Shown here one piece after another: positions 1-8,600 of a DNA stretch of 64,000 nucleotides. The first letter of the stretch is position 1. Each line of letters opens with the position of its first letter. The notes beneath the pieces are model-generated. The model was not told the DNA's origin. It saw nothing but the letters and a program-made list of their open reading frames with translations, and searched no databases. Position numbers and translations under genes: made by a program. This DNA comes from Ruminococcus sp. (GTDB lineage: Bacteria > Bacillota > Clostridia > Oscillospirales > Ruminococcaceae). The stretch is taken from positions 37,951 to 101,950 of the forward strand of contig JAFZRF010000008.1 in assembly GCA_017620025.1 (NCBI GenBank), read 5' to 3'.

Positions 1-147
1 CTTTTCCATCTTCTTAAACTTCTTTTCGCTCTTGGCAAGTATCCTGTCGAGCTGCTTGTCCGATATCTCCGGACATTTGTCTATAAGTCTGTTCATTGAA
101 TCATTCTCCGCATTTTCAAGGAGATCAAATAATTTCTTCTCATTCAT
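1..147 (-). CDS. N-terminus of a probable anti-sigma factor (partial)
   Basis: Minus-strand reading frame beginning with ATG at 147 and running off the left edge; 49 codons are visible (begins MNEKKLFDLLENAEND, rich in Lys and Glu). A strong AGGAGG lies 9-10 bases upstream, and the start follows the stop of the ECF sigma gene by 15 bases, so the two are almost certainly co-translated. Proteins in this position next to an ECF sigma gene are normally its membrane anti-sigma partner, with a charged cytoplasmic N-terminus before one membrane segment; only that charged part is visible. The function is inferred from position and N-terminal character. The other two sigma genes in this window have the same arrangement. 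Confidence 0.6.
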   Translation of the reverse strand, partial: MNEKKLFDLLENAENDSMNRLIDKCPEISDKQLDRILAKSEKKFKKMEK

Positions 148-162
148 AGCTCTGCCGCCTCC

Positions 163-729
163 TTATATAGTCATTCCGACTTCGACAAGCTTCGACCGCA
201 GCTTGTCCATAGCTCTTGAGCATCTCACCCTGACAGCATTCGATGTCATCGATACCGCCTTGGCGATCTCTTTGGAATCACGGTTATAATAGAATTTCTG
301 GATAATGATAGTCGCATCGGGTTCGCCGAGCTCGTATATCTTATCGAGGAGCACACGGCGGAGTTCAGAACGGTCAGCGTGATCTTCAACGCTGAAATCC
401 GAGGCAAGCATTCCCATGTCCTCATCGTCTGCATCGGCAATATGATTCGCTCTGGCTGTCAGGCTCCGGAAAGCGTCTATCGCCTTTCTCTGTGCGATAG
501 TTGATATGAGGTACTTGACGTCATTCGCCGATTCTGCATCTATCTTGCATTTCATGAACAGATCAGCAAACACATCGCTGACGCATTCCTCAACATCCTC
601 CTCGGTGCCGCAGCCCCTCAGTTTATTGTAAACGATAGCATAAACATATCTGCCGTATTCCCTGACGAGAGCTTTATGACATTCGGCAGGCGATCTCTTT
701 ATCATCTCTGCCAGTTCCATGCTTGTCAT
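163..729 (-). CDS. ECF-type RNA polymerase sigma factor
   Basis: 188-residue sigma-70-family factor of the extracytoplasmic-function type. Region 2 spans roughly residues 20-90 (YGRYVYAIVYNKL, then the acidic EEDVEECVSDVFADLF and the ISTIAQRKAIDAFR helix). Region 4 is C-terminal, with a helix-turn-helix around NRDSKEIAKAVSMTSNAVRVR. The open frame extends to 834, but ATG at 729 is preferred because AAGGAGG sits 7 bases upstream; the ATG six bases earlier is too close to it. It directs RNA polymerase to a small regulon, probably under control of the protein encoded just downstream. A candidate ECF-type promoter lies upstream, consistent with autoregulation. Confidence 0.85.
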   Translation of the reverse strand: MTSMELAEMIKRSPAECHKALVREYGRYVYAIVYNKLRGCGTEEDVEECVSDVFADLFMKCKIDAESANDVKYLISTIAQRKAIDAFRSLTARANHIADADDEDMGMLASDFSVEDHADRSELRRVLLDKIYELGEPDATIIIQKFYYNRDSKEIAKAVSMTSNAVRVRCSRAMDKLRSKLVEVGMTI

Positions 730-818
730 TTTCATTCCTCCTTGATATGTATTTCGAGACAGTGCCTGACCGGTGCGGCTGTGCATTCCTGTCTCAGGTC
801 GACCTTTCATAACCAATA

Positions 819-845
819 ATCGCAGCACCTGCATCAGGTGTTACA
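819..845 (-). promoter_or_regulatory. Candidate ECF-type autoregulatory promoter
   Basis: On the minus strand TGTAAC (845-840) is followed after 17 bases by CGAT (822-819). This resembles Bacillus sigma-X/W-type promoters (TGWAAC, about 16-17 bases, CGWM). The spacer contains the inverted repeat CACCTG-ATG-CAGGTG. It lies about 90 bases upstream of the sigma gene start. Assignment rests on the consensus only. Confidence 0.35.
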
Positions 846-913
846 TCTCCGGAGATATTTTTTTGTTATTTTTCATTTTAGCACATTTTACGGCGGTATT
901 CAATAGGCGTGCA

Positions 914-946
914 TATAAAAAGAGCCGCCCATCACTGATGAGCGGC
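914..946 (-). terminator. Rho-independent terminator of the DUF285 gene
   Basis: Hairpin of 11 base pairs with one mismatch (arms 924-934 and 936-946), followed on the minus strand by CTCTTTTTATA. It begins 10 bases after the stop codon of the gene at 956-4372. Confidence 0.8.
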
Positions 947-955
947 CGTGGTATA

Positions 956-3900
956 TTACTTGTTTTTGTATTCAACTGCAGCCTTGTAATACTCATACAA
1001 AGCACACATTGCGTCATATTCAGGATCATTCTTGGGACCGGCTATGCACTCATAAGCATAGGAGAGCGCACCGGCCTTGTATACAGTCGTGCCGGAGGAG
1101 GTAGTGACCCTGACAGTATGCATCTCGTTGAGCCTATGCGCCGGGATGCCGGTGACTGATACCTGTAATCTGCCGTCGCTGAGCTGCTTCAGAGTTGCGG
1201 CCTTTCCGTCAACAGTCGCTGTGACATTGCCGGTATATCCTGATTCCTTCTTTATCTTGAAGTTGATGGCGGTATCGGAATCAAGTACAAGAGTATAGTT
1301 GACCTTCTCGATGCTGCCGTTGCTGCCGAATGACTTCTGCAGACCTCCAAGTGCTGAAAGATAGGTGTTCTTTCGGCTGTTATATGTCGAATGGGTTGTA
1401 TAGGCCTTCTTCATACTTAAATGGTCGGTGCCGAGAGTCCAGGGCGAAGAGGAATACTTGGACAGATACCTCTGCATATAATAACCGTAATCGTTGATTC
1501 CCTTGATAAGGTTCCATGTCTTTTCTTCATCGTTCTCGTTGAACTTTTCAAGGTATTCCTCAGCAGTTGATACTGTCCGGAGCGTATGCTGCTTTCCGTC
1601 CGGTGTATAGTAGGTCAGGACAGCATTTACCTTGTCAGCCATAGAGACCGAGTTGAGCTTGCAGTTGAAGCCGTAGTAGGTTTTGCTGGCGTTCATCCTG
1701 CTGCGGTCGAACATGGCCTTCTGCGTTTTGCCGTTGACAGTGAATTCAACGAAGCATGAATCGAGCTTGTCATCCGGCACTCCGTTGAGGGCAACGTAGA
1801 AGTTGAGAGATATGCTTCCGCCGAGAGTCATGGAATTTGTCCTGAAACCGATATTTCTTTCCGTAAAGTAACCCGGCTTGCTGCTTCCGCCGTCGATGCG
1901 GGCATAGGTCTTGTCTCCCTTTTTGTAATATGCATAAGTCGATCCGCTTCCGCCTGTAAGCTTGTTGCAGTTATCGAACATTGTATCTGACTGCGTTACG
2001 CCGGCCGTGCTCCATTTGCTGCCTGCATAGATGGTTTTCAGTGCGTTGCAGCTGTAGAACATATGTGACATATTGCTTACCTTGCTTGTGTCAAAGCTGC
2101 TGATATCCAGCTCTGTAAGCTTGCTGCAGCAGCGGAACATATGATCGGCATATTTGAGACTCTCTGTATTCCATCCGGTCATATCGAGTGAAACAAGCGA
2201 AGAACACGCTGCGAACATATTGCTCATACCTGTGACCTTCGCTGTATTGAATCCGCTGAGATCAAGCTCACGGAGCTGACTGCAGCCGCTGAACATACCG
2301 TTCATCGCTGTTACATTGCTCGTATCGAATCCGCTCAGGTCAAGAGAGCCAAGCTTCTCACAGCCCGCAAACATATAGTCCATATCAGTAACATTGTTTG
2401 TATTCAGGGCTTCTATATTAACAGTTTCAAGTTTGTTGCAGGCTGCGAACATATGGGCGGTGTTCGTAACTCTTGAAGAAAAGTTTCCCAGTTTAACAGA
2501 TGTCAGTAACGGGCAGTTATAGAACATAGCCTCCGCGGTTGTGACATTGTATGCGCCTGCATTACTGAGGTCTATAGTCCTTACATTGTTGAAGTGTGCA
2601 AACAGTCCGGTCGAGGTTTCCGGAAGGAGCGCACCGGGATCTGCAACTATATGCAATACATTCTTATCGGAATTCTGTCCGTTGTACTTTGCAACTTCCG
2701 TAGCAGATACTCTGCCGAGAAGATGCAGTGTGCCTGTTTTCTCATCGAACCGGCAGCATTTCAGGGTAAAATAGCCCGGCTGCCTGTAACTGTCTATCCT
2801 TGCATATTCGCCTTCTATGTAATTTGCATTATAGACTGTTCCGTTTCCGCCGACCAGCGAAGTGCAGCCATCAAACATATAGTATGCACGGCGTATATTG
2901 TTCCAGTCTGTGGAAGCATAGATCGTTTTCAGAGAATAGCATCCATCAAACATCCATGACGCATCTTTTTCGCTTTCCATAGAGAATCCGCTCAGATCAA
3001 GCTCAGTAAGCTTCTCGCAGCCGCTGAACATAGCTGTAAAATACTCCACTTTCTTTGAAGTGAAGCTGCTCATATCCACCGATTCCAGTTCCTTGCAGCC
3101 CTCAAACAAATATGCCATTTCGATAACATTGCTTGTGTCAAATCCGCTAATATCGACTGTTTTCAGTTTTTCACATCCATGGAACATCAAAGCAATCCTG
3201 GTGGCTCTGCTTGAATCCGCATTTGAGAGATCAACTGATTCAAGATTCTGCCACAAACGATCAGCTGGTGAAGGCTTGCAGAACATCGAATTGCAATCCT
3301 CCGGCAATACTGTTCCCGGTGCTGCCGTTACTGACTTTACACGGTCATTCTCCCTGTATGTCCATACGTCCTCTCTGGTGAACTTGTCTCCGTTGAGAGT
3401 GAGCACACCGGTGTTCACATTGAAGGTAACGCCACGCTGCGTGAAATATCCGGAATAGTAGGGCGGATAATCCGGAAAGGCCCGTTCAACATCCGTCAGA
3501 CCGGCATTATATTTCGTTCCGGCGCCGCCGACAAGAGAGGTACAGCCGGCGAACATGGACGAACTTCTGAATACATTCGTTGTGTTGAATTCGTGGATAG
3601 TGATGGTCTTTAGTGCTCCGCAGCCCGCAAACATCTTCGTCATATCGTCAACATTATCGGTATGGAAGGATGACAGATCGAGAGCCTTCAGGCTTCTGCA
3701 CATCTCAAACATACTTTCCATGCACTGAACATTTGCGGTGTCAAAACTGCTGAGATCAAGGCCCTCAAGAGAGGTGCAGTTGCAGAACATAAACTTCATG
3801 TTCGTTACCTGCGCGGTACTGAAGCTGCTCAGGTCAAGAGCGTACAGCACAGGACAGTCCATGAACATAGCGGTCATATTGGTGACGCTGCTTGTATCCA

Positions 3901-4372
3901 GGGCACTCAGATCGAGCTCCTCCAGCCAGCTGCATCCTCTGAACATCTCGCTCATATCGGTGACATTTCCGGAGCGGAAGCTTGTGCCGAAGTCAACGCT
4001 CTCAAGGCGATCGCATGATGCGAACATCCTCTCCATCCTTGTCGCTCTGCTTGCATCTGCCTGGCTGAGGTCTATCTTAACGACCGTTTTAAAGCCTTCA
4101 AACAGGATGCCGCAGTCGGCGGGAAGTATCGCTCCCGATCTGCACACGATCTTCCTGATCTTTGTATTCGACTTGAAACGCTGGACATCGTCTCTGGTGA
4201 AGCTGTTGGCGAGATAGAGAGTATCTGTTCCGTCAAATTCAGCATTGTCGTAAGCGGCGGCAGTAATGATGCTTCCGCCGAGTCCGGGAGAGATATCTCC
4301 AGCGGGGAGATATGCTCCGGCGAGAGTCAGCGCCATGACTGCTGCGACCATTTTTCTTGTCATGTCTTTCAT
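956..4372 (-). CDS. Secreted BspA-like surface protein with DUF285 repeats, no dockerin
   Basis: 1138-residue secreted protein. The N-terminus (MKDMTRKMVAAVMALTLAGA) is a signal peptide. It is followed by about three blocks of 24-26-residue repeats of the DUF285/BspA type, with the recurring pattern LDLSxFDTSxVTNMxxMFxxC, separated by short beta modules (FNVNTGVLTLNGD) and YxRIDGGxxKPGYFT segments. The last 250 or so residues are a non-repeat region (from GGSISLNFYVALNG) related in layout to the end of the protein at 46577-48631. No dockerin, LPXTG or SLH anchor was seen. ATG at 4372 is used, with AAGGAGG 8 bases upstream; the open frame runs on to 4471 through the promoter. Members of the family act in adhesion or binding; the ligand here is unknown. 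Confidence 0.8.
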   Translation of the reverse strand: MKDMTRKMVAAVMALTLAGAYLPAGDISPGLGGSIITAAAYDNAEFDGTDTLYLANSFTRDDVQRFKSNTKIRKIVCRSGAILPADCGILFEGFKTVVKIDLSQADASRATRMERMFASCDRLESVDFGTSFRSGNVTDMSEMFRGCSWLEELDLSALDTSSVTNMTAMFMDCPVLYALDLSSFSTAQVTNMKFMFCNCTSLEGLDLSSFDTANVQCMESMFEMCRSLKALDLSSFHTDNVDDMTKMFAGCGALKTITIHEFNTTNVFRSSSMFAGCTSLVGGAGTKYNAGLTDVERAFPDYPPYYSGYFTQRGVTFNVNTGVLTLNGDKFTREDVWTYRENDRVKSVTAAPGTVLPEDCNSMFCKPSPADRLWQNLESVDLSNADSSRATRIALMFHGCEKLKTVDISGFDTSNVIEMAYLFEGCKELESVDMSSFTSKKVEYFTAMFSGCEKLTELDLSGFSMESEKDASWMFDGCYSLKTIYASTDWNNIRRAYYMFDGCTSLVGGNGTVYNANYIEGEYARIDSYRQPGYFTLKCCRFDEKTGTLHLLGRVSATEVAKYNGQNSDKNVLHIVADPGALLPETSTGLFAHFNNVRTIDLSNAGAYNVTTAEAMFYNCPLLTSVKLGNFSSRVTNTAHMFAACNKLETVNIEALNTNNVTDMDYMFAGCEKLGSLDLSGFDTSNVTAMNGMFSGCSQLRELDLSGFNTAKVTGMSNMFAACSSLVSLDMTGWNTESLKYADHMFRCCSKLTELDISSFDTSKVSNMSHMFYSCNALKTIYAGSKWSTAGVTQSDTMFDNCNKLTGGSGSTYAYYKKGDKTYARIDGGSSKPGYFTERNIGFRTNSMTLGGSISLNFYVALNGVPDDKLDSCFVEFTVNGKTQKAMFDRSRMNASKTYYGFNCKLNSVSMADKVNAVLTYYTPDGKQHTLRTVSTAEEYLEKFNENDEEKTWNLIKGINDYGYYMQRYLSKYSSSPWTLGTDHLSMKKAYTTHSTYNSRKNTYLSALGGLQKSFGSNGSIEKVNYTLVLDSDTAINFKIKKESGYTGNVTATVDGKAATLKQLSDGRLQVSVTGIPAHRLNEMHTVRVTTSSGTTVYKAGALSYAYECIAGPKNDPEYDAMCALYEYYKAAVEYKNK

Positions 4373-4442
4373 ATTGATTCCTCCTTGTAAATAAAATAAT
4401 GAACGCTTTGTGCTGTGCTCCGTACACAGCGATGATACCTTA

Positions 4443-4471
4443 ATTATAGCCGTATTTCCGCTATATGTCAA
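4443..4471 (-). promoter_or_regulatory. Sigma-A promoter of the DUF285 gene
   Basis: Consensus TTGACA (4471-4466) and TATAAT (4448-4443) on the minus strand with a 17-base spacer, about 70 bases upstream of the chosen start. Confidence 0.85.
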
Positions 4472-4489
4472 GGAGAAAAGGCATAAAGC

Positions 4490-4511
4490 AGAGCCTCCCG
4501 GAGGAGGCTCT
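4490..4511 (-). terminator. Hairpin terminator after the dockerin gene
   Basis: Nine-base-pair perfect stem (AGAGCCTCC/GGAGGCTCT) downstream of the gene ending at 4556. The T tract on the minus strand is interrupted (GCTTTATGCCTTTTC). It sits directly upstream of the next promoter, so it would insulate the two units. Confidence 0.6.
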
Positions 4512-4555
4512 CTCTGAAGGACAATATTATGAACTGAACCTGAATCTCAATCGTC

Positions 4556-6769
4556 TCAGATGATGCCCGCATCTATCTTCTGGATAGTGATAGCATCGCC
4601 GCCTGATATTCCCTCGATGCCGTCAATATCCGAAAGGATGCGCTGCTTCTCTGTCATCGGGTACTTCTCCTGATTGGATATGAACTGCAGCACCTTTACT
4701 GAATCGGCAACATTTACCTTGCCGTCGGTGTTGGCGTCGCCCTTCTTGTCCTCTGCCGCAGCAGTCTCCGCAGGCTCATTGCTGCCGGCAATGGGAGCGC
4801 CCTCATATATCGTGAAGTCTGCTGCACTTCCCTTACCGGACTGGCTGAAATACACTGATGCCCTGCACTTCTTCTTCGGTGTGACCCTGTAGGTGACCAG
4901 CTCGCCGTTACGGCTTATCTCCTCGACCTCTATGAAATCACCGGAAATATCAAATGTGTAGTCATCAGCACGTCCGTAAACCTTGACCGTCGGTGCAATA
5001 CCGGAACCGTATACTGTCATTGTTGTGCTCTGTCCGACTGCAAGCTCTGTCTGGGGAGCTTCAACGATATCGCCTACCGTATAAGCAAGGGGCTCTCCTG
5101 TGATATCGAGAACTATGCCTGTATCGTCGTAGTTATCTGACATATCTATGTAGAATACCACCTCAGCCCGGCAGGTCTGTACGGCCTCGAGCTCATACGT
5201 CGTATACAGGTCGTCAGAGCTTACAGCTTCGATATGTGCGTAATCGCCGTTTTCGTCAATCTCCCATTCGCCGGTTTCTTTATTGTATACCTTGACATAG
5301 GGCTTATAGCGGCCGCTTCTTACTGTCATAACCGTTTTTTCTCCGATGACAAGTTCCGTATTCGGCTCTTCAAAAACAATCGCACCCGGTATGTCGACTA
5401 TGTCCTCATCATTGGGCTCTTCTTCCTCTTCCTTGACCGTTATCTCGAAATCAGGATTAATGGAAGCACCGAGATTACTGAGATAGAATGACACTGTAGC
5501 AGCACACGGCTGCTTTGCAATGAGTCTGTATGTTGTGTATTCACCGTTTACTGTCCACTTCTCAAGTGCCACATATTCGCCGGTGCTGTCCTTTGTCCAG
5601 TCATCGCTCTGCGGATCGTTCTTTACATATACGATCGGCACATAGCCGTATCCCCATACCTCCATGGAAGTAGTCTGTCCGACCGTAAGCTCTGTATCAG
5701 GAGCTTCCACAAGCCTTGCTCCGCCGCAGCGGGTAGCCGTCGGCTCCTCACTCCTCGGTAATACTTCAAAGATAATGTTCTCAGCCTCTTCTCTGTCATC
5801 AGAGTTTACGATGAGCTCGAATCTGCCGGGCTTATTTGCCTTGAGCCTGTAGAAAGCCTGACTGTCATCCTTTCTCAGAAGCTCATAGGACATTACTCCG
5901 TTGTCCGTGCCGCCGAGAGTGATATTTTCCCCGGCAATACACAGTACCATGTTTTCACCCTCTGTGATGCAATTGCCGTCCTCGAAGAGTTCATCCATTG
6001 TAACAACATTGTTGTGATCAACGACAATGGTTTTTGAATAACGGGTCTGTCCCTCGCAGAACGATATGCCGACACTCGAATCGGTGTATACACAGTAGTT
6101 TTCAGCTGCATCGTGACTGATGGTGTACTGTCCCTCGCCCGGATCGGCAGGAACGGCAACAGAAGCTGTATATTCACCGCTTACCCACTCGGCTGCAATG
6201 AAAGCATCAGGGCTGTTGAACCTGATGGTTGCATTTATTCCTTTGACACAGTCTCCGGCGATGTTCTCAAAGCGGACATTCATCACAACAGGAGTGATAT
6301 ACTCTCCGCTCTCTGCATCCTTACAGTGAAGAGCAGCATTCTCCGGAATGTACGGATGCCCGGGTATACTGTTCCATTCCTCTATGGTCCCCTCAAACCA
6401 TATATCCTCCAGTTCATCGCAGTCAATGAACGCTGCCGGGTCTATGCTCTTTACAGTTGCGGGTATAGTGACATTGGCCATCCCGTCTGCGAATGAAAAT
6501 GCTGTGCAATCTATAGCGGTCACAGGCAGACCGTCAGCAGTGCTGATAACGATATCCCCTTCAACACCGTATGTACTGTAAACAGTTGCATGATCGCTGT
6601 AGCACATATAGCTTACTCCGTCATCTCCTGTCCAGATCCTGCCATCCTCTTCGGCATCAGCCGCATAGGCCGGCAAAGCAAACGGTGCTCTGCTCAGACT
6701 GTACGAAGGCATTGCTGTGACTGTGAGTGCTGCTGCCATTGCGGCAGCGATGATCTTTCTTGTTTTCAT
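4556..6769 (-). CDS. Secreted dockerin protein with three Ig-like repeats
   Basis: 737-residue secreted protein of unknown function. A signal peptide (MKTRKIIAAAMAAALTVTA) precedes one LRR_5-type unit at about residues 75-140 (LPVTAIDCTAFSFADGMANV). After a beta-rich region come three repeats of about 90 residues, each beginning TELxxGxxTxMxV and ending with a Cys-Arg/Ala-hydrophobic strand (CAATVSFYL, CRAEVVFYI, CRASVYFS); they look like bacterial Ig folds. The end (about 677-737) is a dockerin of the VADSVKVLQF / KYPM / IDAGII class with two EF-hand-like loops. GGGAGG precedes the ATG. It is probably a non-catalytic cellulosome-associated component. No catalytic domain was recognised. Confidence 0.75.
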   Translation of the reverse strand: MKTRKIIAAAMAAALTVTAMPSYSLSRAPFALPAYAADAEEDGRIWTGDDGVSYMCYSDHATVYSTYGVEGDIVISTADGLPVTAIDCTAFSFADGMANVTIPATVKSIDPAAFIDCDELEDIWFEGTIEEWNSIPGHPYIPENAALHCKDAESGEYITPVVMNVRFENIAGDCVKGINATIRFNSPDAFIAAEWVSGEYTASVAVPADPGEGQYTISHDAAENYCVYTDSSVGISFCEGQTRYSKTIVVDHNNVVTMDELFEDGNCITEGENMVLCIAGENITLGGTDNGVMSYELLRKDDSQAFYRLKANKPGRFELIVNSDDREEAENIIFEVLPRSEEPTATRCGGARLVEAPDTELTVGQTTSMEVWGYGYVPIVYVKNDPQSDDWTKDSTGEYVALEKWTVNGEYTTYRLIAKQPCAATVSFYLSNLGASINPDFEITVKEEEEEPNDEDIVDIPGAIVFEEPNTELVIGEKTVMTVRSGRYKPYVKVYNKETGEWEIDENGDYAHIEAVSSDDLYTTYELEAVQTCRAEVVFYIDMSDNYDDTGIVLDITGEPLAYTVGDIVEAPQTELAVGQSTTMTVYGSGIAPTVKVYGRADDYTFDISGDFIEVEEISRNGELVTYRVTPKKKCRASVYFSQSGKGSAADFTIYEGAPIAGSNEPAETAAAEDKKGDANTDGKVNVADSVKVLQFISNQEKYPMTEKQRILSDIDGIEGISGGDAITIQKIDAGII

Positions 6770-7327
6770 AAATTTTCCCTCCCAAAATAAACATTGTGAT
6801 CCTTGTTTTCCGGATAACGAATTATCCTTTCACCCGCTTTAACGATCGGAGCACCTCTTATGTGCGGCTTTAATGAAAAATATTTTTATCTTTGTAGACA
6901 TGAACAAAAACAACGCCGCTGTTTTGTGCAATTGCTCAGAAATCGTAAGCCGATCCTGCGGAGGTATGCCGTCTTTATGTGAGTACCGGGATACGCAGAA
7001 AATGCTATGTTTACGGCAGGCTCTGCACCTTATCATGCTGTTCATTTGTATACACAGGCACAAACGGACAATACAATGACAGTACAAATAGCCGATACTG
7101 AACAGTACAACTACAATCGTTCACAGGCATTGTGCACACATTTGGCACGCATATCTTATACAACTCTAACAATTTTGCCTGTTCCTGTCAAAAATAGCGC
7201 AAAAATGTATTGACAATTCACAGGCGAACAAGTAAAATTAGAGCATACAGCTTCGCATAAACAACACATCAATCTACGGCAATGTTTTTTCATATACTAT
7301 ATTTTATAATCTAAGGAGGACCATACA
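6770..7327 (+). other. 558-base intergenic region between divergent units
   Basis: No convincing gene. Short open frames on both strands (60-80 codons) lack ribosome sites and family resemblance. The right end holds the promoter of the sugar transporter. No clear CcpA (cre) palindrome or riboswitch fold was recognised, although the distance is large enough for an operator or a long leader. Confidence 0.5.
7210..7238 (+). promoter_or_regulatory. Sigma-A promoter of the sugar ABC operon
   Basis: TTGACA (7210-7215), 17-base spacer, TAAAAT (7233-7238), about 90 bases before the start codon at 7328. Confidence 0.8.
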
Positions 7328-8488
7328 ATGAAAAAAGTACTTGCAGCAATCACCACACTTGTTATGTTAGGCTCTTTCGCATCATGCGGAGCTGTAACAT
7401 CACCTGAAAACACCGGCACCAACACCAACACACCCAAGGGCGACGGCACAAAGACAGTCGGCATCGCAATGCCCACAAAGTCCCTCGAGCGCTGGAACCG
7501 TGACGGTGAGTACCTCAAGGCTCAGTTCGAGGACGCAGGCTACAAGGTAGAGCTGAAATACTCCGACGACAAAACCGACCAGCAGAACAACGATATCCAG
7601 AGCATGATCGCTGACAAGGTAGATCTCCTTCTTATCGCAGCTGTTGACGGAAGCTCACTTTCCCAGACACTCGCTGACGCCAAGGATGCCGGCATCGCAG
7701 TAATAGCTTACGACCGTCTTATCATGAATACAGACGCCGTTTCCTATTACGTATCATTCGATAACTACACCGTAGGAAAGCTTCAGGGCGAGTATGTACG
7801 TGACGCTCTCGATCTCGACAACACAAGCGAGACCTACAATATCGAGTTCACAGCAGGCGATCCCGCAGATAACAATGCGCCCTACTTCTTCAACGGTGCT
7901 TATGATACACTCAAGAAGTACATCGACAAGGGCACTCTCAAGATCCCGTCCGGAAAGACCAAGTTCGAGCAGGTTGCTACCCTCGGCTGGGCTACAGACA
8001 CAGCTCTTGAAAATATGCAGAACACACTTGCTTCCTACTACTCAGACGATGTACAGCTCGATGTTGCTCTCTGCTCCAACGACTCTACAGCCCGCGGCGT
8101 AACACAGGCTATCTCTTCTGACTACAAGGGCAAGAATTCTCCTATCGTAACAGGTCAGGACGGCGATATCACAAACCTCAAGAATATCGTTGACGGCAAG
8201 CAGTCAATGACAGTATACAAGAACGTAAACGAAGAAGCATCCGTTACTCTCGAAGTTTCCAAGGCTGTTCTCGCAGGACAGACTCCCGATGCAAGCCTTC
8301 TGAACTCTGTTACTGTTGAGGCTGCATATGATACCGAGTCATACAACAACGGCGTGAAGGTCGTTCCTTCATACCTCCTCGTTCCTTATGTTATCACAAA
8401 GGATAACCTCGATCTCCTCGTTGATACCGGTCTCTACAAGTGGGATGCCAACAAGAAGTATCTCGAGTCCACAGCTGAGACCACCTGA
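7328..8488 (+). CDS. chvE: Multiple-monosaccharide ABC transporter, substrate-binding lipoprotein
   Basis: 386-residue periplasmic-type binding protein of the ChvE/XylF group. The signal peptide ends in a lipobox (GSFASC, Cys 20), so the protein should be lipid-anchored outside the membrane. Family features include VGIAMPTKSLERW near the start of the mature domain, the hinge region IAAVDGSSLSQTLADAKDAG, and AYDRLI. It binds monosaccharides (typically xylose, arabinose, glucose or galactose in this family) and hands them to the permease encoded downstream. AAGGAGG precedes the ATG. A hairpin between this gene and mmsA would favour extra binding protein over transporter subunits, which is common in such operons. 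The actual sugar cannot be read from the sequence. Confidence 0.9.
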   Translation: MKKVLAAITTLVMLGSFASCGAVTSPENTGTNTNTPKGDGTKTVGIAMPTKSLERWNRDGEYLKAQFEDAGYKVELKYSDDKTDQQNNDIQSMIADKVDLLLIAAVDGSSLSQTLADAKDAGIAVIAYDRLIMNTDAVSYYVSFDNYTVGKLQGEYVRDALDLDNTSETYNIEFTAGDPADNNAPYFFNGAYDTLKKYIDKGTLKIPSGKTKFEQVATLGWATDTALENMQNTLASYYSDDVQLDVALCSNDSTARGVTQAISSDYKGKNSPIVTGQDGDITNLKNIVDGKQSMTVYKNVNEEASVTLEVSKAVLAGQTPDASLLNSVTVEAAYDTESYNNGVKVVPSYLLVPYVITKDNLDLLVDTGLYKWDANKKYLESTAETT

Positions 8489-8526
8489 TCGGAGAACACC
8501 TGATCACAGTATAGTCATATTGTCTG

Positions 8527-8555
8527 TAAAAGGGCGGGCTCTGCCTGCCCTTTTT
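8527..8555 (+). terminator. Intra-operon attenuator or partial terminator
   Basis: Stem AAAGGGCGGG/CCTGCCCTTT with a short loop and TTTTT, between chvE and mmsA. The downstream genes have no obvious promoter of their own, so read-through is expected. Confidence 0.65.
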
Positions 8556-8600
8556 CTGAGCGCAAATTACTCTGACAGACACTGAAAAGGAGAGATATAC

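Noticed and set aside
956-4471. Longer start (4471) for the first DUF285 gene
   Set aside because: The extension covers a perfect TTGACA/TATAAT promoter and has no ribosome site; ATG at 4372 has AAGGAGG and begins a signal peptide.
6839-7213. Several 68-82-codon frames on both strands in the gap before the sugar transporter
   Set aside because: No ribosome sites, atypical composition, and partial overlap with the promoter region.
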